A stretch of 64,000 nt of DNA from Streptomyces sp. WMMC940 (GTDB lineage: Bacteria; Actinomycetota; Actinomycetes; Streptomycetales; Streptomycetaceae). The stretch is taken from positions 806,001 to 870,000 of the forward strand of contig NZ_JAPZBC010000001.1 in NCBI RefSeq assembly GCF_027460265.1. Direction: 5' to 3'. Below are positions 6,940 through 16,295 of this stretch, in pieces; the first letter of the stretch is position 1, and every line of letters starts with the position of its first letter. The notes under the pieces are model-generated. The model had not been told where the DNA came from, did no database searches, and saw only the letters and a list, made by a program, of their open reading frames with translations. Position numbers and translations under genes: made by a program.

Positions 6940-8808
6940 CTACTCCTTGTGGGTGTCGAACTGTCGCTGCGGTTCGTGCGGGAGGGAGTCCGTGGCTTCC
7001 GGCGCCCGGGACTCCGCGAGGCCGATGCCCCGCTGGAAGGCCGCCATCAGCCCGGGGTCGTGCAGGGCCTGCTCCTCGGGCCTGCGGGGGGCGGGTTCGT
7101 CCCGCAGCTGGGGCGCCAGGTGCTCCTGGGCGCGCCGCCTGGGCAGCTGCGGGCGGCCCATGGTGCCGCGTACGTCCGGGGAGTCGGACGGCGAGGACGC
7201 ATGGCGCGGCGCGGGAGGCCGCGGAGGCGATTGCGCCGGCGGGGTGGCCGCGTGGGCCGCACCGGTCCGGACGGTTGCCGGATTGGCCCGGTCCGGGTGC
7301 TCGCCGCGCACCGGTAGCGGCCCGGTTGCGGGATCCGCGACGGGCTGCTGGTGCGGCATGCCCGGCATGCTCGCCGCGTAGGTCAGGGTGCGCTGACTGC
7401 CGGTGTGGTGCCCGTCGGCGGTGTGCGGCGGCTCGACGGCGGGATGCGGGGCGGCCGCGGGGGCGGCGGCGTGCTCCCGGCCGGCGACCCCGCCCGCCAC
7501 CGCGGCGGCCGCGGCCGGCGGATGGTCGGCGTGGCGCTGGGCGCCCTGCTGCCCGGCTCCGCCCTGGGCCCCCGGTTCGGCACCGAGCAGCCCCTGCGGC
7601 AGCACCAGGACGGCCTGGATGCCTCCGTAGATGTTGGACTGGAGGCGGACCGCGATGCCGTGCCTGCGGGCGAGCGCCGAGACCACGAACAGTCCGATGC
7701 GGCCGTCCTGCAGCAGGTGCGCCACATTGACCTGGTCGGGGTCGGCGAGCAGGGCGTTCATCTTGTTCTGCTCGGAGAGGGGCATGCCCAGTCCCCGGTC
7801 CTCGACCTCCACGGCCAGCCCCGCCGTGACGTGCGAGGCGCGCAACAGCACCTGGGTGTGCGGGGCGGAGAACAGGGTGGCGTTCTCCACCAGTTCGGCG
7901 AGGAGGTGGATGACGTCGGCGACGGCGTGGCCCCGCAGGGTGCCGTCGATCGGCGGCACGAGCTTGACCCGGGGGTACTGCTCCACCTCGGCGATGGAGG
8001 AGCGGAGGACCTCGGTCATGGTGACCGGGTTGGACCACTGACGGCGGGAGATGGCTCCGCCGAGGACGGCGAGGTTCTCCGCGTGCCGGCGGATCCGGGT
8101 CGCCAGGTGGTCGACGTGGAAGAGGCCCTTGAGCAGCTCCGGGTCCTCGACCTCGTTCTCCAGCTCGTCCAGCAGCTGGATCTCGCGGTGCACCAGCGAC
8201 TGGAGCCTGCGGGCGAGATTGACGAAGACCTCGACCTTCTGCTCGTTGCCCACGCTGCTGGACAGCCGCGAGGCCTGCACCACGGCGGCCACGGCGGCTT
8301 CGTGGGAGCGCGTCAGCTCCTGGGCGAGGAGATCGAGTTCGTCCCCACCGGCGGCCGGGGCGGGCAGGTTCTCACGGGGCGGGGGACGCTCGCCGCGGCG
8401 CAGTCCGTCCACAACGGCGGTGAGCTCGGCCTGTCGGCGGGCGCTGGACCGGCGCAGGTCCTGCGCACGGTCGAGCATGGTTCTGGCCGTGCGTTCCGCG
8501 CCCAGCGCCGCCGCCACCACGGCGACCGCGGCGAGGGCCGCCGAGCCCGCGAGCGCGACCCACAGCGCGGCGGACGGCCGCGCGTCGGTGGAGCGGATCG
8601 TGAACAGCACCGCGGCCGCGCCGCTGAGCGACACGACGACGGCGGGCAGTACGGCGGTTCGCATCAGTTGGGCCCGTATACGGGCTTCGGAGTTCGGCGG
8701 CGTGGACTGCGGCCTGCCCGCGGAGGAGAGAGCGCGGGCGCCTGACCGGCCGTGCCGCCCGCCCTCGCGGCGGTCCTGCCGCGCGGCGGGTGCGCGTAGT
8801 TGAGACAT
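6940..8808 (-). CDS. cvnA: Conservon sensor histidine kinase-like protein
   Basis: 622-aa membrane protein. Two transmembrane segments (about 52-71 and 80-102) enclose a very short extracytoplasmic loop. A coiled region follows, then an HATPase_c domain with N-box ELVENA (about 305-310), G1 box EDRGLGM (about 336-342) and a later DGRIGLFVVSALARRHG region. The usual phospho-acceptor His motif is replaced by a nitrate-kinase-like helical segment (HVDHLATRIRRHAENLAVL). The C-terminal 200 residues are disordered, Pro/Ala-rich and probably bind the other conservon proteins. First gene of the operon; the start has AAGGA upstream. Confidence 0.9.
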   Translation of the reverse strand: MSQLRAPAARQDRREGGRHGRSGARALSSAGRPQSTPPNSEARIRAQLMRTAVLPAVVVSLSGAAAVLFTIRSTDARPSAALWVALAGSAALAAVAVVAAALGAERTARTMLDRAQDLRRSSARRQAELTAVVDGLRRGERPPPRENLPAPAAGGDELDLLAQELTRSHEAAVAAVVQASRLSSSVGNEQKVEVFVNLARRLQSLVHREIQLLDELENEVEDPELLKGLFHVDHLATRIRRHAENLAVLGGAISRRQWSNPVTMTEVLRSSIAEVEQYPRVKLVPPIDGTLRGHAVADVIHLLAELVENATLFSAPHTQVLLRASHVTAGLAVEVEDRGLGMPLSEQNKMNALLADPDQVNVAHLLQDGRIGLFVVSALARRHGIAVRLQSNIYGGIQAVLVLPQGLLGAEPGAQGGAGQQGAQRHADHPPAAAAAVAGGVAGREHAAAPAAAPHPAVEPPHTADGHHTGSQRTLTYAASMPGMPHQQPVADPATGPLPVRGEHPDRANPATVRTGAAHAATPPAQSPPRPPAPRHASSPSDSPDVRGTMGRPQLPRRRAQEHLAPQLRDEPAPRRPEEQALHDPGLMAAFQRGIGLAESRAPEATDSLPHEPQRQFDTHKE

Positions 8809-9521
8809 CAGCGTCCTTGGTACGTGGCCCAGGAATCATGTACCGATCGGTGTGCGCGGCGCCAAGGGTGTGCGGGAGCCCACCGTTGATCACCGGGCAC
8901 ACACGGTAGTCGTGAACCGTTCATGTGCGGTGGGCAGTTGACAAACTTGCCCGTAGAGCGTCCCGCTCTGGTATGAGGGCTCGCACGCACAGGCGAAATT
9001 CCGGGGGCGGCGGCGGGGGCGTGTGCCCGGGTACGTCCTTGTCCTCGGCCGATGGGCGGAGTGTCCGGACAATTCGCGAGAGGGCCGATCGTGGGGCGGA
9101 TCCCCCGGCATCCGGGGCGGACGGTGCCCGGGAGGGGCGGCGTAGGCCGGCCCCCTCCTCGGGAAGGCACCGGCCGACGCCGCCCCCCGGGGCTCGGATG
9201 TGCTCCGCGATCCGGGCCGATGCCGGCGTCCCCGACCGACCCGCGGTGCGAGGACCGGGCACCGCCGGGTCACGTCCGCCGGAGCCGTGTACCGACGGCC
9301 ACTCGGTGATCTCCGCTTGAGGCTGTGCGGTGAGTTCGGCGGGCAGGGGCGGGGTCGTCGGTCTCAGGCTCCTGAACGGCCCGGCGGCCCTTCCGACGGA
9401 CCGTTCCGACTGTTCGGGCCGGACGCATGGTCCGCAGCATCCGGGACTCCGACCCCGACCGCAGCCCGGGTGGAACGCTCCCGCACCCGCACGGCAGCGG
9501 CGCGCTCGTCCCAGGCCGCCG
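8809..9521. other. Intergenic region between cvnA and the MBL hydrolase gene
   Basis: About 710 bp containing the conservon promoter candidate and a lone TTGACA at 8938-8943 on the plus strand without a -10 at proper distance. An open frame 8973-9320 has no ribosome site and a low-complexity Gly/Arg product, so it is not called. Otherwise nothing is recognised. Confidence 0.5.
8837..8865 (-). promoter_or_regulatory. Candidate promoter of the conservon
   Basis: On the minus strand TTGGCG (8860-8865) is followed after 17 nt by TACATG (8837-8842), 29 nt ahead of the cvnA ATG. The spacing is ideal, but the match to consensus is only fair. Confidence 0.45.
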
Positions 9522-10724
9522 TCACCGCTCGCCCGCGAGATCGAGATCGCCGCTGGGCGTCTCGGCCTCGACCCCGGGTCGCCCGGGTCGGCGCCACGGG
9601 TGCGCGATCGAGTGGGACACAGCCCGCCACCACGGCTCCTCGGGCAGCTTCCCCGCAGGCTCGAACGGTTCACCGGGCCGCGGGAACGCCACCGCCTGGC
9701 CGGCCTCCTCGGCCGCGTCCTTCGTCCACTCCCCCGGCTCGGCCCACGCGTGCAGCGCCAGGTTGAACGTCCCCCAGTGGATCGGCAGCAGAACCCCGCC
9801 CGGGCTGCCGCCCTGCAGGTCCAGATGGGCCCGCATGCCCTCGGCCGGGGTCATGTGGATGTCGGGCCAGTACTCGCTGTAGGCACCGATCTGGATCATC
9901 GTCGCGTCGAACGGGCCGTGGTCCCGGCCGATGTCCCGGAAGCCGGGGAAGTACCCCGTGTCACCGCTGTGGTAGATCCGGCGACCGGAGGGTCCTTCGA
10001 CGGCCCAGGACGCCCAGAGCGTGTGCTGCTGGTTGCGCAGCCCGCGGCCGCAGAAGTGGCGGGCCGGGGTGGCGGTCAGCCGCAGGCCGTCCAGCTGCGT
10101 CGACTCGTGCCAGTCCAGTTCCCGCAGGCGGCTCTCGGCGACACCCCAGCGCTCCAGGTGCGCCCCCACGCCCAGCGGCACCGCGAAGAGCGTGTCCGTC
10201 GAGGTCAGGGCGCGGATCGCGGACAGGTCGAGGTGGTCGTAGTGGTCGTGGGAGATGACGACGACGTCGACCGGGCCGAGCGCGGCCAGCGGCAGCGGCA
10301 CGGCGTGGAGCCGCTTCGGTCCGGCGAACGCGAACGGCGAGCAGCGCCGGCCCCAGACCGGGTCGAGGAGCACCCGCTTGCCGTCGATCTCGGCGAGCAC
10401 GCTGGAGTGGCCCATCCAGGTGAGCCGCAGTCCCGAGGCCGGTGGCCTGGCGAGGTCCTCGAGCGTGGTGGGGTGCACGGGTATCGGCGCGGCGGGGCCG
10501 CGACGCCTGCGGGCCTCTTTCCGGAAGTAGGTCTTCGCGAACTCGAGTGTCGATCCGGACGGCCTGGTCCGGGCTCCCACGGGGTTCTGGAACACCCCGT
10601 CGGCGAAGTGGGGGGAGCGGCGGATGCGCTCCATCCGCTCTCCGGCGGGGTCGGCCCCGAAGGCAACGGGCCGCAGCGATCGCAGCCGGGAGCGCAGCGA
10701 GTGCGGGAAACCTGCGCCGGTCAC
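9522..10724 (-). CDS. MBL-fold metallohydrolase, NAPE-PLD/UlaG-like
   Basis: 400-aa metallo-beta-lactamase-fold enzyme. The binuclear zinc motif HDHYDHLD is at about residues 159-166. Further metal ligands are probably in TPARHFCGR, the Asp of HSGDTGYF, and HWGTFNLA. The long N-terminal arm (about 100 residues with PVHPTTLEDL) and GHSSVLAEIDGKRVLLDPVW fit the subgroup related to N-acylphosphatidylethanolamine phospholipase D and RomA-like outer proteins. It probably cleaves a phosphodiester of a lipid. It starts at GTG with AGGAGG 5 nt upstream and is a single gene. Confidence 0.85.
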   Translation of the reverse strand: MTGAGFPHSLRSRLRSLRPVAFGADPAGERMERIRRSPHFADGVFQNPVGARTRPSGSTLEFAKTYFRKEARRRRGPAAPIPVHPTTLEDLARPPASGLRLTWMGHSSVLAEIDGKRVLLDPVWGRRCSPFAFAGPKRLHAVPLPLAALGPVDVVVISHDHYDHLDLSAIRALTSTDTLFAVPLGVGAHLERWGVAESRLRELDWHESTQLDGLRLTATPARHFCGRGLRNQQHTLWASWAVEGPSGRRIYHSGDTGYFPGFRDIGRDHGPFDATMIQIGAYSEYWPDIHMTPAEGMRAHLDLQGGSPGGVLLPIHWGTFNLALHAWAEPGEWTKDAAEEAGQAVAFPRPGEPFEPAGKLPEEPWWRAVSHSIAHPWRRPGRPGVEAETPSGDLDLAGER

Positions 10725-10932
10725 GGGACCTCCTGGGGTCTTCGGTTCGTTCCATTATCGGTGGACGCTCGCCGGACGCCGGGGGCCGCGGAACGGGGCC
10801 ACCGGCGTCCACGGCAGAGCAAACGTACGAGGCCCGGGAAAAATGCCGGGGCCGCGGCGGACCTGTGTCACATCCGGCACCGCACCGTCCGTCGTACGGG
10901 TGAAGCACGGACCGGCGACCGAGGAGCCCACC

Positions 10933-11514
10933 ATGGCCCGCATCTCCCTCTCCCCGCCCCGCACGCTCTTCTACCGCGCGATGGAGTGGTACTCCAGGCG
11001 GACGTACGGGAAGGTCCTCGACCCCGCGAGGGCGCTCGGCCACAACCCGAAGGTGCTCCGTTCCGACCTGCGGTTCGAGCTCGCGGTCGCGAAGTGGGAC
11101 CGGCTGGACGCCGATCTCAAGGCGCTGGCCGTGATGGCGTCGGCCGCCTCCATCGGCTGCAGCTGGTGCATGGACTTCGGGTACTGGGAGAACCGGCGGC
11201 GCGGCATGGACGTCCGCAAGGTGCGCGATGTGCCGGTGTGGCGGGAGAGTGACGCGTACACGCCATTGGAGCGGGACGTCATGGAGTACGCGGAGGGCAT
11301 GTCCGCCACTCCTCCGGTGGTCGCCGACGAGCCGGCCGGGCGGCTGCTGGCGGCCCTGGGCGAGGCCGCGTACGTGGAGCTCACGGCGATGGTCGCGGTG
11401 GAGAACCTGCGGTCGCGGATGAACTCCGCGCTCGGCCTCACCAGCCAGGGCTTCAAGGACCACTGCGAGGTGCCGGGGGCGGCCGGGGCGGGAGCTGCGG
11501 GTGCGGCGCGTTGA
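10933..11514 (+). CDS. Carboxymuconolactone decarboxylase (AhpD-like) family protein
   Basis: 193-aa all-helical CMD-family protein. The redox-type CxxC is present (ASIGCSWCMDFGYWE), but the His that normally follows three residues after the second Cys in AhpD is Gly here. Peroxidase activity of the AhpD kind is therefore uncertain. ALAVMASA and VENLRSRMNSALGLTSQGF are typical of the subgroup. GAGGAG lies 6 nt upstream of the ATG. It is followed after 65 bp by a dehydrogenase gene on the same strand, which may be cotranscribed. Confidence 0.8.
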   Translation: MARISLSPPRTLFYRAMEWYSRRTYGKVLDPARALGHNPKVLRSDLRFELAVAKWDRLDADLKALAVMASAASIGCSWCMDFGYWENRRRGMDVRKVRDVPVWRESDAYTPLERDVMEYAEGMSATPPVVADEPAGRLLAALGEAAYVELTAMVAVENLRSRMNSALGLTSQGFKDHCEVPGAAGAGAAGAAR

Positions 11515-11537
11515 CAGGCGGTCGACGGCGTCCGGAT

Positions 11538-11555
11538 ACTGACCGACGGTTCAGT
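11538..11555. promoter_or_regulatory. Imperfect inverted repeat upstream of the dehydrogenase
   Basis: ACTGACCG and CGGTTCAGT form an imperfect palindrome with a 1-nt centre, 24 nt ahead of the GTG start at 11580. It could be an operator or a short hairpin in the leader. Confidence 0.35.
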
Positions 11556-11579
11556 TCGCTGTGTTGTCCGGAGGCCTTC

Positions 11580-12767
11580 GTGTCCGACCCAAGCCCGCTC
11601 GTCTCGCTCACCTGGACCGACCACGTCACCGGACGGCGGGGGTACCTCGTGATCGACCGGCTGGTGCGCGGGGTGTGCAGCGGCGGGTTGCGGATGCGCG
11701 AGGGCTGCACCCTGGACGAGGTCGCGGGGCTGGCCCGGGGCATGACCATGAAGGAGGCCCTCCACTACGACCCCGAGGGCAGGTACGTCCCGCTCGGCGG
11801 CGCGAAGGGCGGCATCGACTGCGCCCCGACGTCCCCGGATGCGTACGGCGTGCTGGTGCGCTACCTGAGGGCGATGCGGCCGTACATCGAGCACATGTGG
11901 ACCACCGGCGAGGACCTCGGACTCACCCAGGACCTCCTTGACGGGGCCGCCGCCGAGGCCGGGCTGATCTCGACGGTGCAGGCCGTGTATCCGCTGCTCG
12001 ACGACGAGACGGCGGCGCGCCGGCGACTGGCCGACGCGTTCGCCCTCGATGTCGACGGAATCGGGCTCGACGAGCTGGTCGGCGGCTGCGGGGTCGCCGA
12101 GTCCGTGCTCTCGGCCCTGGAACACGCGGGCGCGCCCCACGAAGGAGCCCGGGTCTCGGTGCAGGGCTTCGGCACGATGGGCGGGGCGGCGGCCCGCTTC
12201 CTCTCCCGTGCCGGACTGCGGATCGTGGCCGTGGCCGACGTCAAGGGGACGATCGCCCACCCGGGCGGCCTCGACGTGGAAGCACTGCTCACCGCGCGGG
12301 ACTCCTTCGGAACGGTGGACCGCGCGGCGCTGCGCCCCGGCGACCTCGAACTGCCCGGCGACGCCTGGCTTTCGGCGGACGCGGAGGTCCTGGTGCCCGC
12401 GGCGGTCTCGTACGCCGTCGACTCGGCAAACCAGTCCGTGATCCGGGCGCGCTGGATCGCGGAGGCGGCCAACATGCCGGTCCTCCCCGAAGCGGAGGAG
12501 CTGCTGCGGGCACGGGGCGTCACCGTGCTGCCGGACGTCGTCGTGAACTCGGGGACGAACGCCTGGTGGTGGTGGACCCTCTTCGGTGACATCGGCGCGG
12601 ACGCGGACGAGGCGTTCGGCCACACTCGGCGGTCGATGCGGACCCTGGTCGACCGGATGCTCGCACGCGCGGAGGCGGACGGCACGACTCCGCGCGCAGC
12701 GGCCCACGCGATCGTGGCCGACCGGCTCCCGCTGATCGCGGAACGCTTCGGCCCGTACGGCCGGTAG
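11580..12767 (+). CDS. Glu/Leu/Phe/Val dehydrogenase
   Basis: 395-aa NAD(P)-dependent amino-acid dehydrogenase family member. The catalytic-Lys loop is PLGGAKGGID (about residues 75-84), preceded by GLARGMTMKEALHY, which carries the second Lys. A Rossmann domain follows with VQGFGTMGGAAARFL and VAVADVKGTI. AEAANMPVLPEAE and LPDVVVNSGTN match the C-terminal substrate/cofactor region. The expected reaction is reversible oxidative deamination of an L-amino acid; the exact substrate is not resolved. GTG at 11580 has GGAGG 6 nt upstream and gives a family-like N-terminus. The gene seems intact. Confidence 0.87.
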   Translation: MSDPSPLVSLTWTDHVTGRRGYLVIDRLVRGVCSGGLRMREGCTLDEVAGLARGMTMKEALHYDPEGRYVPLGGAKGGIDCAPTSPDAYGVLVRYLRAMRPYIEHMWTTGEDLGLTQDLLDGAAAEAGLISTVQAVYPLLDDETAARRRLADAFALDVDGIGLDELVGGCGVAESVLSALEHAGAPHEGARVSVQGFGTMGGAAARFLSRAGLRIVAVADVKGTIAHPGGLDVEALLTARDSFGTVDRAALRPGDLELPGDAWLSADAEVLVPAAVSYAVDSANQSVIRARWIAEAANMPVLPEAEELLRARGVTVLPDVVVNSGTNAWWWWTLFGDIGADADEAFGHTRRSMRTLVDRMLARAEADGTTPRAAAHAIVADRLPLIAERFGPYGR

Positions 12768-13225
12768 CAGGGCTTCCGGGCCATGTCCCCTTGCCCGGCG
12801 ATCACTTCGTGCGACGGGGCTCCCGGGGGCTCAGGCCGCTGCCGCGGGGCGCCGCTCCCTTCAGCAGGCTCCAGCCTCGTCACAGGCCCCGGCTGCGTTG
12901 CGGGCAGGGGCCCCTGAGGGCCGGAGCGCGGGGCCGAGGTGTCGACCGTCGGGGACCGGCGCGCGTGCCGGAATCAGGGTGGACCGGGCGCCGATCAGGG
13001 CGGTCAGCCCATCCAGCCGGATCAGCGCCGTCGACAGTGGCGCGTCCTGGTCGGGCGCCGGTGGCGGATGCCGTCACCGGCTCAGGGCCGTGCACCGGCG
13101 GCGCCAGGGCGCCCGGCCGTGCGGTGGTCCGGCCGTGCGGTGGTACGGAGGTGTCGCGGCGCCGCTTCGAACGGTCCCGGGAAACCGCCTCCTTCGACGC
13201 CGCCCGCAGCGACTAGGGTGAGCGG
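12768..13225. other. Intergenic region, no gene supported
   Basis: About 460 bp between the dehydrogenase and the TetR-type regulator. Frames on both strands are Arg/Pro-rich shadows without ribosome sites. It presumably carries the regulator's promoter; no clear hexamers found. Confidence 0.5.
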
Positions 13226-13846
13226 GTGGCGAGAGTGCGGTTGAGCGTGGCGGAACGGCGGGAGGAACTGCTGCGGGCCGCCGTGGAACAGATCGAGGCA
13301 CGTGGGGTGGCCGCCGTCCGGATCGCCGATGTCGCCTCCGCACTCGGTGTGAGCAACGCCCTGGTGCTGTACCACTTCTCGTCGAAGGAGCAACTTGTCG
13401 CCGCCGCCTTCTCCTACGCGGCGGAGGACGATCTGAGGCATCTGCGCAAGATCCTCGGCCGCCGGACCTCGGCGGTGCGGCGGCTGCGCACCGCCGTCCG
13501 CTGGTACGCCCCGACCGGACAGGCCAAGGGGTGGCGGCTGTGGATCGAGGGCTGGGCGGCGGCGCTGCGGGAGCCCGCACTGCGCGATGTGGCGCGCGAT
13601 CTCGACCGCCAGTGGAAGACGGAGCTCACGGCGGTCATCGCGGAGGGCGCGGCGGCCGGCGAGTTCCAGTGCGCCGATCCGTCGTCGGCGGCCTGGCGAC
13701 TGACCGCACTGCTCGACGGCCTCGCCGTGCAGATGACGTCGTACGCGGGCTCGTTCAGCCGGGCAGCCATGCTCGAGTGGGCCGAGGAGGCACTCGCCCG
13801 GGAACTGGGGCTCGACCGCGAGGCGTTGACCCGGCAGAGTGCTTAG
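13226..13846 (+). CDS. TetR-family transcriptional regulator
   Basis: 206-aa TetR/BetI-like repressor. The N-terminal helix-turn-helix spans about residues 10-55 (RREELLRAAVEQIEARG, VRIADVASALGVSNALVLYHFSSKEQLVAAAF). The C-terminal ligand-binding domain contains a TetR_C_6/BetI-like helix set with AWRLTALLDGLAVQMTSY. It starts at GTG. The next gene, a PfkB-type kinase, begins 30 nt downstream on the same strand, so the regulator probably controls its own operon. The ligand is unknown; a sugar or nucleoside processed by the kinase is plausible but unproven. Confidence 0.88.
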   Translation: MARVRLSVAERREELLRAAVEQIEARGVAAVRIADVASALGVSNALVLYHFSSKEQLVAAAFSYAAEDDLRHLRKILGRRTSAVRRLRTAVRWYAPTGQAKGWRLWIEGWAAALREPALRDVARDLDRQWKTELTAVIAEGAAAGEFQCADPSSAAWRLTALLDGLAVQMTSYAGSFSRAAMLEWAEEALARELGLDREALTRQSA

Positions 13847-13876
13847 CGCACGGGCAGGCGCGCGGAGAGGAAGACG

Positions 13877-14794
13877 GTGTCGGCGCAGAGCAAGGAACAG
13901 TCCGCCCTCGACGTACTCGTGGTCGGTGGCAGCGGGGTCGACACGGTCGTGCGGGTCGGATCGCTTCCGGTGCCCAGGGCGGACTCCGTCGGGGTACCGC
14001 CGATCCGGGAGTGGGCGGGCCACACCGGCGGCAACGTCGCCCTCGGCTGCCGGGCGCTCGGACTCGGTGTGACCTTCCTGGACTTCATCGGCGACGACCT
14101 CCCGGGCGGACAGGTGCGGAAGCGGCTGGCCGACGGCGGTGTGGCCTTCGAGCACCTGATCTCCCCCAGCGGAACCCGGCGTGCGGTGAACCTGGTCGAC
14201 GACACGGGCCGCAGGATGTCGTTCTACGACGCCCGCGACCCGGGTGATCTGCGGATGCCGCGCGATTTCTACCTCCCCCACCTGCGGCGGGCGCGCCACG
14301 TCCATCTGTCGATCATGAACTTCGCCCGGTTCCTGTACGACGACATCGCGGAGCTCGGGGTGCCCGTGTCGACCGATCTCCACGACTGGGACGGAGTGGA
14401 CGACTACCACCGGGAGTTCGCGCTGCGCTCCGACGTGGTGTTCCTGAGCGCCGCCGGGGCCGGCGAGCGGATCGCGTCGGTGATGCGGGAGATCCTGCGC
14501 GAGGGCCGCGCGGAGGCGGTCGTGGCCACGGCCGGGGCCGGGGGCTCGTATCTGATGACCCGCGACGGCGGCCGCACGCCCCGGCCCGTACCGGCGACGG
14601 TGCCGCCCACACCGGTGGTGGACTCCAACGGCGCGGGCGACGCGTATGTCTCCGGCTTCCTCTACGGCCGGCTGGCGGGCCGCCGGGTGGAGGACTGCGC
14701 CCGGCTGGGCGCGGTCGCCGGAGCCCACGCCTGCACGGGGCACGGCAGCTCGGCGCTGATCGGTCGCGAGGCCCTGGTGTCCGCTCAGGTCTGA
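13877..14794 (+). CDS. PfkB-family carbohydrate kinase
   Basis: 305-aa ribokinase/PfkB-fold sugar kinase. The N-terminal signature is GHTGGNVALGCRALGLGVTFLDFIGDD, and the C-terminal signature is DSNGAGDAYVSGFLYG with the catalytic Asp in GAGD. It would phosphorylate a hydroxyl of a sugar or nucleoside with ATP. The substrate cannot be assigned; Asn replaces the common Thr in D-T-x-G-A-G-D. GTG start with GGAGAGGA upstream. The gene converges with the DUF6745 gene, overlapping it by 10 bp at the 3' ends. Confidence 0.87.
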   Translation: MSAQSKEQSALDVLVVGGSGVDTVVRVGSLPVPRADSVGVPPIREWAGHTGGNVALGCRALGLGVTFLDFIGDDLPGGQVRKRLADGGVAFEHLISPSGTRRAVNLVDDTGRRMSFYDARDPGDLRMPRDFYLPHLRRARHVHLSIMNFARFLYDDIAELGVPVSTDLHDWDGVDDYHREFALRSDVVFLSAAGAGERIASVMREILREGRAEAVVATAGAGGSYLMTRDGGRTPRPVPATVPPTPVVDSNGAGDAYVSGFLYGRLAGRRVEDCARLGAVAGAHACTGHGSSALIGREALVSAQV

Positions 14795-15834
14795 CGCACC
14801 GGGGCGTACGCCTCCGCGTCCAGCCCGAAGGTCCAGGCGACTCCCTCCTTCGCGGTCCGGGCCGTGGGCGGCACCCGCAGCCAGTAGGTCTTGTGCGTAC
14901 CGTCCGGCTCGGGCGTGGAGTTGACCACTTCCACCATCGTGACGTCCTCGTCGTCGGCCAGCGCGATCCGCCACAGCACACCGGTCTCGTCACGGTGCAC
15001 CGGCCGGGCGTCCGACTCGGTGAGATAGCGTTCGTAGCCGTAGAACTCCAGCATCACCCGGCGCAGTTCGGCGTTCTCCTCGATCCGTATGCGCTCCGGC
15101 GTGAGTGAGGCCAGTCCGGCGAGGAACTCGGCCGGGACGGGCATACCGCGCCAGGCGTGGAGGGCGAAGCCGTCCGGGAACGCGAGCGCCGGACCATCGC
15201 CCCGGTCGAGCCGGCCGGCCTCGTCGCGGTGCAGTTCCACGGGTCGTTCGCAGATCACCACCGCCTTCTCGAACGGCCACCACCAGCCCGCGTGCTCCGC
15301 CACCCGGGCCAGGCCGGCGAGCCGGTCGCTGCGGCCGTCGAACGCGGCGAGCCAGGCCGCGTCGTGCTGGCCCAGGACCGCGTCCAACAGCACCATCCGA
15401 ACCGCCTTCCGCTCCTCGTCCGCCGCCTCTGTGTGTTCTCCGTCGAGTTGTCCCTCGAGAGCGGCGGCCTCCTCGGCCAGGGCGTCGGCCACCCCCGTCC
15501 GTATCCGCTCGGCGAGCGCGCGCGTGGTGTCCCACAGCAACGCGCCGCTCCTCCCCCACAGCTCCGTCCAGCCCGCGGGGCCGAGATCGTCGTGCACCCG
15601 GCGGCGCTCCTCGGCCCAGGGCACGGTCCTCACCTCGTCCCGCACGGAGCGCCCCGCATCCGCCAGCGACCGCACCGCCGTCACGGCGGCCTTGGGCGAG
15701 TCCACCCACACGAAGCGTGCGGGCGCCGCGAGTCCGGCCGCGCGATAGGCGAGCCGGAGCCCGTCCTCCGCGGCCGCCCGGTCGGCCGGGCCCGTCGCCG
15801 CCGCCACGGCCCGCCACTTGTCCATGTACTGCAT
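14785..15834 (-). CDS. DUF6745 family protein, separated from its upstream partner by an IS
   Basis: About 349-aa protein of unknown function, matching DUF6745-type Streptomyces proteins: Trp/Arg-rich N-terminus, VWVDSPKAA, a central HAGWWWPFEKAVVICERP and the final DGTHKTYWLRVPP. The open frame continues upstream into the insertion sequence, but native sequence ends at 15855, so ATG 15834 (or 15825) is the likely start. The IS1182-type insertion sits 21 nt upstream. Without it, the 108-aa gene ending at 18639 would lie about 105 bp upstream on the same strand. Expression now depends on IS-derived or read-through transcription. Function unknown. Confidence 0.75.
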   Translation of the reverse strand: MQYMDKWRAVAAATGPADRAAAEDGLRLAYRAAGLAAPARFVWVDSPKAAVTAVRSLADAGRSVRDEVRTVPWAEERRRVHDDLGPAGWTELWGRSGALLWDTTRALAERIRTGVADALAEEAAALEGQLDGEHTEAADEERKAVRMVLLDAVLGQHDAAWLAAFDGRSDRLAGLARVAEHAGWWWPFEKAVVICERPVELHRDEAGRLDRGDGPALAFPDGFALHAWRGMPVPAEFLAGLASLTPERIRIEENAELRRVMLEFYGYERYLTESDARPVHRDETGVLWRIALADDEDVTMVEVVNSTPEPDGTHKTYWLRVPPTARTAKEGVAWTFGLDAEAYAPVRQT

Positions 15835-16295
15835 CCCGAAGTCCCGTCCCCTGATCTTGACTCTGTCGGGGATCTTGGAGTTTCCCGGTGCGGCAGCATG
15901 GTCAACGGGCATGCTCGGGTAGTTCTGCCGACCGAAGCAGCTGTCGAGGTGCCCGTTGTCCCTGCGCCCCCGTTCCGGTGAGCACGTTCCGCCTCTGACC
16001 GCGCAGATCGCGCGGGCAAGCAACCCGGGCGGCACGACGGCGATATGGGTGCGTGACCGGCTGGACGGGCTGTGGCGCGACGAGGACTTCGTCGACTGGT
16101 ACCCCAGGGACGGACGGCCGGGTCTCTCGCCCGCTCAGCTGGCCACCGTCTGCGTACTGCAGTTCTTGCTGGGCCTGTCGGACCGGCAGACCGCCGAGGC
16201 GGTCCGCTGCCGCATCGACTTCAAGTACGCGATGGCCATGGAACTGGACGATCCAGGCTTCCACCACAGCGTGCTGGCCGACTTCCGCGACCGCC

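Noticed and set aside
8938..8943. TTGACA as a -35 for a plus-strand transcript
   Set aside because: No TAnnnT hexamer 15-19 nt downstream and no gene to serve.
8973..9320. Plus-strand frame with TTGACA about 30 nt upstream
   Set aside because: No ribosome site, no -10 at proper distance, low-complexity product, no family resemblance.
10971..12707. 578-codon minus-strand frame
   Set aside because: Antisense to the decarboxylase-like and dehydrogenase genes, which have clear motifs and ribosome sites.
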